Source of the DNA: Chloroflexota bacterium | Lineage (GTDB): Bacteria > Chloroflexota > Chloroflexia > Thermomicrobiales > UBA6265 | Assembly (NCBI GenBank): GCA_023389575.1 | Contig: JAEWEG010000063.1 | Coordinates: 1-34,604 of the forward strand | Length of the DNA stretch: 34,604 nucleotides | Reading direction: 5' to 3' | Part shown: positions 32,501 through 34,604 of the stretch, piece by piece | Position numbering within the stretch: position 1 is the stretch's first letter | Layout of the letters: every line of letters starts with the position of its first letter | The notes under the pieces: generated by a model | Seen by the model: the letters and a program-made list of their open reading frames with translations, nothing else | What the model was told of the DNA's origin: nothing | Databases searched by the model: none | Position numbers and translations under genes: made by a program

Positions 32501-32545
32501 CCCGAGGAAGACGACGACCTCGCCTCGGGAAACGACTTCGAATAA
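29525..32545 (+). CDS. Ski2/Mtr4-like DExH RNA helicase (HelY-type) with DSHCT-like C-terminus
   Basis: 1006 aa. Superfamily-2 helicase core: motif I APTGSGKT (75-82), Ia TAPIKALSNQKFRDL, II DEIH (167-170), III SAT (198-200), a second RecA domain with GFHHAGLLPVLKQLVEVLF, FATDTLALGVNMPARTV and motif VI QQMAGRAGRRGMD. Then come a long helical region with coiled-coil-like charged repeats (about 515-575 and 690-780) and a DSHCT-like C-terminal domain (about 820-985), ending in an acidic tail (EDEDDAPEDK). This arrangement is that of eukaryotic Ski2/Mtr4 and actinobacterial HelY, implying RNA unwinding in processing or decay. The start is GTG 29525, with GGAG ten bases upstream. No exosome or RNase partner is nearby. 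Confidence 0.9.
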   Translation: MSNPTFGDYPTPQTQVTPSPNAIETLSRLQQPLIDSGEFDAVINQFSVLYPFPLDDFQRNAIRALLEGESVMVAAPTGSGKTVVAEFGIFDAFRRTGRVFYTAPIKALSNQKFRDLRKIYGNDVGLLTGDVSENRDARILVMTTEILRNMLLQTPWDLDDVECVIFDEIHYLADPDRGTTWEESIILCPDHIQLICLSATVTNAAEIAGWIGRTHMPIRLITHDDRPVPLALYYFHGDELSMVVDHTGQTVRDFSRMGGELRRQPGRPQRGRGGGRDARAMDEPQPREIIDALQEDGLLPAIYFLFSRNDCQVFAEQLAMMRPDLVSPSQQAQIDHVLETYHQSLRPEDRDLEQVRIISRLARLGIGFHHAGLLPVLKQLVEVLFSRGLMQVVFATDTLALGVNMPARTVVIGRMSKWDGRRRRPLIPNEFQQMAGRAGRRGMDTFGHVVIPYSPWVPFREALEIATGPLHPVQSAFAIRYNTVLNLWDPPRGERVRQMLQRSLAQYQTSQRIRLIERDILDIESELIGLTGDRQEEIAAADEAFEEYRSLDRQMQSARSERRKLDQEQTDLFMHASQGTPWTEPGRQAVRRVLKSSYAGSVFHLRDEGWAVFLSRPLNGEGIGHFILLDGRIVTPTEYRAVDYVPDDVIISLPPELADADGSTLDIAGELPASVMTPIAEAIGELDLPDLDAMANEYREKQRAIIETRKATLDAAINANSELSRELQATKANHPFADGKARKRHASFLRRRDNLEQERNSLAAILEREIEAEDIRIRNVIRGIRDVLHRFGYLRQGYPTEKADMLASIFDTDGLILCELVDRGALDSLSPGELAEMFSWFSFDRDFRYTNHFTLPDSLVNLRRALDELEHEILGEERDHKLFISEGHNPSFYGAALAWSNGATMVQIGDQLELSEGDLVLTFNKTIDLMRQVREMIIDVLPDHPLATNLTLAERKLRRGIVEQSLTLGFAPIADAPSTAAEDEDDAPEDKLPEEDDDLASGNDFE

Positions 32546-32736
32546 TCACCATCGACTTCAACGGCCAGCTGACGAGGCATGTCCCTTTCCCCACGCCAGC
32601 TGGTCAACAATTCCCCGCTCACCTGCCACTCAAAGATCAGTACTCGATCACGCCCACAATCAGAACATCCGTGCTAAAGTGGCGATACTGACACCCAGCG
32701 GGGACGCTTGTACCCAAACCATCCGGGAGACGTACC

Positions 32737-33144
32737 GTGCCACACATCGATCCAGCGGAAGTCGCGCGAGACTGGTGGTCCGCCATCGATCGCAAGGATT
32801 TCTCGTACGCGGCCTCACTGCTCGATGCCGATGCCGTCGTCGACTGGCCCCTCTCCAGCGAACGACTGCCCTCGCCGGAGGCCTGGCGCATCGTGAACGA
32901 GACGTATCCTGGCAACTGGAACGCGACAGTCACCGACGTCGTCAGCAATGGAGACGCCGTCATCACGACGACCACGGTCGCCGACGGCGGAATCAGTGTC
33001 GTCGCCATTTCGCGGTTCACAATCCGCGATGGCAGGATCACTCACCTGGTTGAGTACTGGCCGGAGACCTATGCCGCGCCGGCCTGGCGCGCGCATCTGG
33101 TACAGCCACTCCACTATCAGGCATCCCCGGTCGCCGGCGCTTAG
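32737..33144 (+). CDS. NTF2/SnoaL-like fold protein, function unknown
   Basis: 135 aa with the pattern of the SnoaL-like polyketide cyclase/ketosteroid-isomerase-like fold: N-terminal helix DPAEVARDWWSAIDRKDFSY, LLDADAVVDWPLSSERLP, then strands VVAISRFTIRDGRITHLVEY ending WPE. This signature is common in small-molecule-binding or structural proteins of no fixed function. The start is GTG 32737, seven bases after GGGAGA. It follows the helicase by 191 bp and precedes the alpha/alpha-toroid gene by 20 bp, so it likely forms a two-gene unit with the latter. No promoter was confidently picked in the gap. Confidence 0.82.
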   Translation: MPHIDPAEVARDWWSAIDRKDFSYAASLLDADAVVDWPLSSERLPSPEAWRIVNETYPGNWNATVTDVVSNGDAVITTTTVADGGISVVAISRFTIRDGRITHLVEYWPETYAAPAWRAHLVQPLHYQASPVAGA

Positions 33145-33164
33145 CCCACCCTGGAGTTATCACC

Positions 33165-34043
33165 ATGCCCACAACGCGCGTTTATCGCTTTCAGGATGAA
33201 TCCAGCGAGGTCCAGAACGCCGTCAGCCGCGCCCGCTCGTTCCTTGACGATGCCAGGTATCCGCTCGGAACGGCGCTGATCGACCACGTTACCGGAAATG
33301 CGCCGGCGGGCGATGTGATCCAAGCTCTCGCCACCTACCAGAACCCCGACGGCGGATTTGGCCGGGGCCTGGAGGTCGACATCGAGTCGCCATCCAGCAA
33401 CCCCTTCGCCACCCGCCTCGCCATGGCGGTCCTGCTGGCGATCCGGAACCGCCCCGGCTCAAGCCTTGAGACCGACCTGGGGACGTGGCTCGTCGAAAAC
33501 CAGAGCGAGGATGGTGACTGGCATCTTTCCGCCGAGACCCGGTCAGGCAACCTGGCTCCGTGGTTCGCCGCCTGGACCCACCCGAACCTCAACCCTGCCT
33601 GCTGCCTGGCCGGTCTGGCCGCCCGCCTGGGACTCGGCACGCCAACCATGTTCGAGCGTGTCGCCTCCCTGTTCGAGTCCGAGGCATCGATCGAGCAGGC
33701 CCGCACCGCCGATTTCTACAGCCTGCTTCCGTATGTCGAATACGTCGGAGGCATCGCGATTCCCAACCGGGACGCCTACCTCGACTCGATCGCGGAAAAC
33801 ATCGCCGCCAACTTCAGCACCATCTACGCCGACGCCGCCCACTTCTGGGACCATGTTCTCGCGGCCGGTCCCGATCTTGTTCATCGTCTACCAGAGTCGC
33901 TGTTGGACGAGATGGCCCGCGGGCTTCTGGACGAGCAGTCGGAAGACGGGGGCTGGCCAAGCCCGTACAGCCCAGCCTGGCGACCGCATGCGACGCTCGG
34001 CGCCGCGGTCGCTCTCATGGACCTCACCACTGGAATCGAGTGA
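33165..34043 (+). CDS. Alpha/alpha-toroid (terpenoid cyclase/prenyltransferase-like) protein, function unknown
   Basis: 292 aa, soluble, without signal peptide. It contains repeated QxxDGGx turns of the squalene-cyclase/protein-prenyltransferase toroid: YQNPDGGFGRG (about residues 63-73), NQSEDGDW (about 112-119) and EQSEDGGWPSPYSP near the C-terminus. The DxDD acid motif of squalene-hopene cyclases and the zinc ligands of prenyltransferase beta subunits are not evident, and the length is about half that of a cyclase. It is therefore better described as a toroid-fold protein of unknown role. It begins 20 bp after the NTF2-like gene and ends 41 bp from a convergent lyase gene. Confidence 0.8.
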   Translation: MPTTRVYRFQDESSEVQNAVSRARSFLDDARYPLGTALIDHVTGNAPAGDVIQALATYQNPDGGFGRGLEVDIESPSSNPFATRLAMAVLLAIRNRPGSSLETDLGTWLVENQSEDGDWHLSAETRSGNLAPWFAAWTHPNLNPACCLAGLAARLGLGTPTMFERVASLFESEASIEQARTADFYSLLPYVEYVGGIAIPNRDAYLDSIAENIAANFSTIYADAAHFWDHVLAAGPDLVHRLPESLLDEMARGLLDEQSEDGGWPSPYSPAWRPHATLGAAVALMDLTTGIE

Positions 34044-34084
34044 GTTTCGACTTCAGTACCAGCTCGACCGATTCGCGAGCGAGC

Positions 34085-34604
34085 CTACCCTTCGACGTTG
34101 TCCGAAGCCGCCTCGTCGATCAGGCTCCGGAGGCTGGAATCCGCGCTGGACAGCTGCCGCCTGGTGGATTCGAGCCATGCCTGGTCCTCGGCGAGCCGAG
34201 CCCGCTCGTCTGCCTGCCAGGCGCGTGTCATCTCGGGCGCGGCCGAACCGGTCACCTGGCGTCGCTCCAGATAGCGTCTCGGCGCCAGGAACCGGCCCAG
34301 CGTTTCCATTTCCACCTTGATCTCACGCCCAATCGTCATCAACGCCGCGGAATCGATCGCGTCAGGCGTGATCCCGCTGACCTCGAGCCCGGACTCCTTC
34401 AGACCCGCGAGCACGAGCACCGCGATCCGGCGCGCCGCCACCGGCGGAACCTGCTCCTCGGTCATCAGGAATGCCGCCAGATCGGGAGCCGTCGTGTAGT
34501 CACGCCCAGCCCGGTTGCCAAGATAGGCCCGGTTCACGATCAGCGCGCCGTCGATCAGTTCCCGCGAGAACTCCAGACCGTCGACAACCGCCTCGGCCCG
34601 AGCC
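34085..34604 (-). CDS. Argininosuccinate lyase-family protein, C-terminal part (partial)
   Basis: The frame is open to the window edge, so the start lies outside; 172 residues are visible. The sequence runs GLEFSRELIDGALIVNRAYL, then TTAPDLAAFLMTEEQVPPVA and later AMDSA-like helix GITPDAIDSAAL, which fits the C-terminal ASL_C2-type domain (compare TATDLADYLVxKGxPFR in ArgH). An extra tail of about 70 residues (YLERRQVTGSAAPEMTRAWQ, then a charged helix) is typical of ASL-like paralogues rather than core ArgH. Catalytic residues are in the missing part, so arginine synthesis cannot be claimed. A GTG at 34537 lies in frame but is internal. Confidence 0.75.
   Translation of the reverse strand, partial: ARAEAVVDGLEFSRELIDGALIVNRAYLGNRAGRDYTTAPDLAAFLMTEEQVPPVAARRIAVLVLAGLKESGLEVSGITPDAIDSAALMTIGREIKVEMETLGRFLAPRRYLERRQVTGSAAPEMTRAWQADERARLAEDQAWLESTRRQLSSADSSLRSLIDEAASDNVEG

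Noticed and set aside
32546..32736. Repeated GCCAGCTG sequences (about 32563 and 32594) as a regulatory repeat
   Set aside because: Only two short copies, each containing the common palindrome CAGCTG; no hairpin with a T-run and no good promoter nearby.

Overview
High-GC bacterial chromosome segment (roughly 64% G+C by eye) carrying about 32 genes, two of them cut by the window edges. I see no phage, insertion sequence, CRISPR array, rRNA or tRNA gene. The gene mix suggests Chloroflexota, probably Thermomicrobia-like: carbon-monoxide-dehydrogenase-type maturation genes (coxD, coxE, split xdhC, mocA), a Ski2/HelY-type RNA helicase, an ECF sigma with an RskA-like anti-sigma, and a thiL/tsaE/tsaB neighbourhood. 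The taxon is an inference from gene content, not a sequence match.

Layout, left to right. (1) 1-7135: after the first codons of a divergent gene and a 450-bp intergenic stretch comes a + strand run: FAD amine/amino-acid oxidoreductase, a small unknown protein, adenine deaminase (ade), L-aspartate oxidase (nadB) and folylpolyglutamate synthase (folC); nadB and folC overlap by ATGA. (2) 7370-8823: ECF sigma factor and its membrane anti-sigma, translationally coupled; the anti-sigma has an unexpected DnaJ-like CxxCxGxG motif outside the membrane. (3) 8982-13613: GT2 polyprenol-phosphate glycosyltransferase, YbhN-like membrane protein and SAM methyltransferase, probably an envelope glycan or lipid cassette, followed by a zinc-ribbon/transmembrane/PQQ-propeller protein. 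(4) 13633-18635: hemA and hemL on the minus strand, divergent from a second glutamate-1-semialdehyde-aminotransferase-like gene and a small membrane protein. (5) 18673-22657, minus: coxD (MoxR AAA+), coxE (VWA), xdhC split into two overlapping genes, and mocA. This looks like a molybdenum-hydroxylase maturation operon, but no hydroxylase subunits lie in the window. (6) 22775-29407: tsaB, then on the opposite strand a Ugp/Mal-type carbohydrate ABC transporter (two permeases and a Tat-exported binding protein, no ATPase), then tsaE, a nitroreductase and thiL. The transporter separates tsaE from tsaB. (7) 29525-34604: Ski2/HelY-like helicase, an NTF2/SnoaL-like protein, an alpha/alpha-toroid (terpenoid-cyclase-like) protein of unknown role, and the C-terminal part of an argininosuccinate-lyase-family protein.

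Most of the window is housekeeping and cofactor metabolism. I did not find a clear new defence or mobile system. The items most worth a second look are the cysteine motif in the anti-sigma, the isolated cox maturation cassette, the transporter placed between tsaE and tsaB with a palindrome and a leader hairpin, the mutually exclusive hairpins before the helicase, and the zinc-ribbon/propeller fusion. Promoters, operators and terminators were found by eye and are candidates only.
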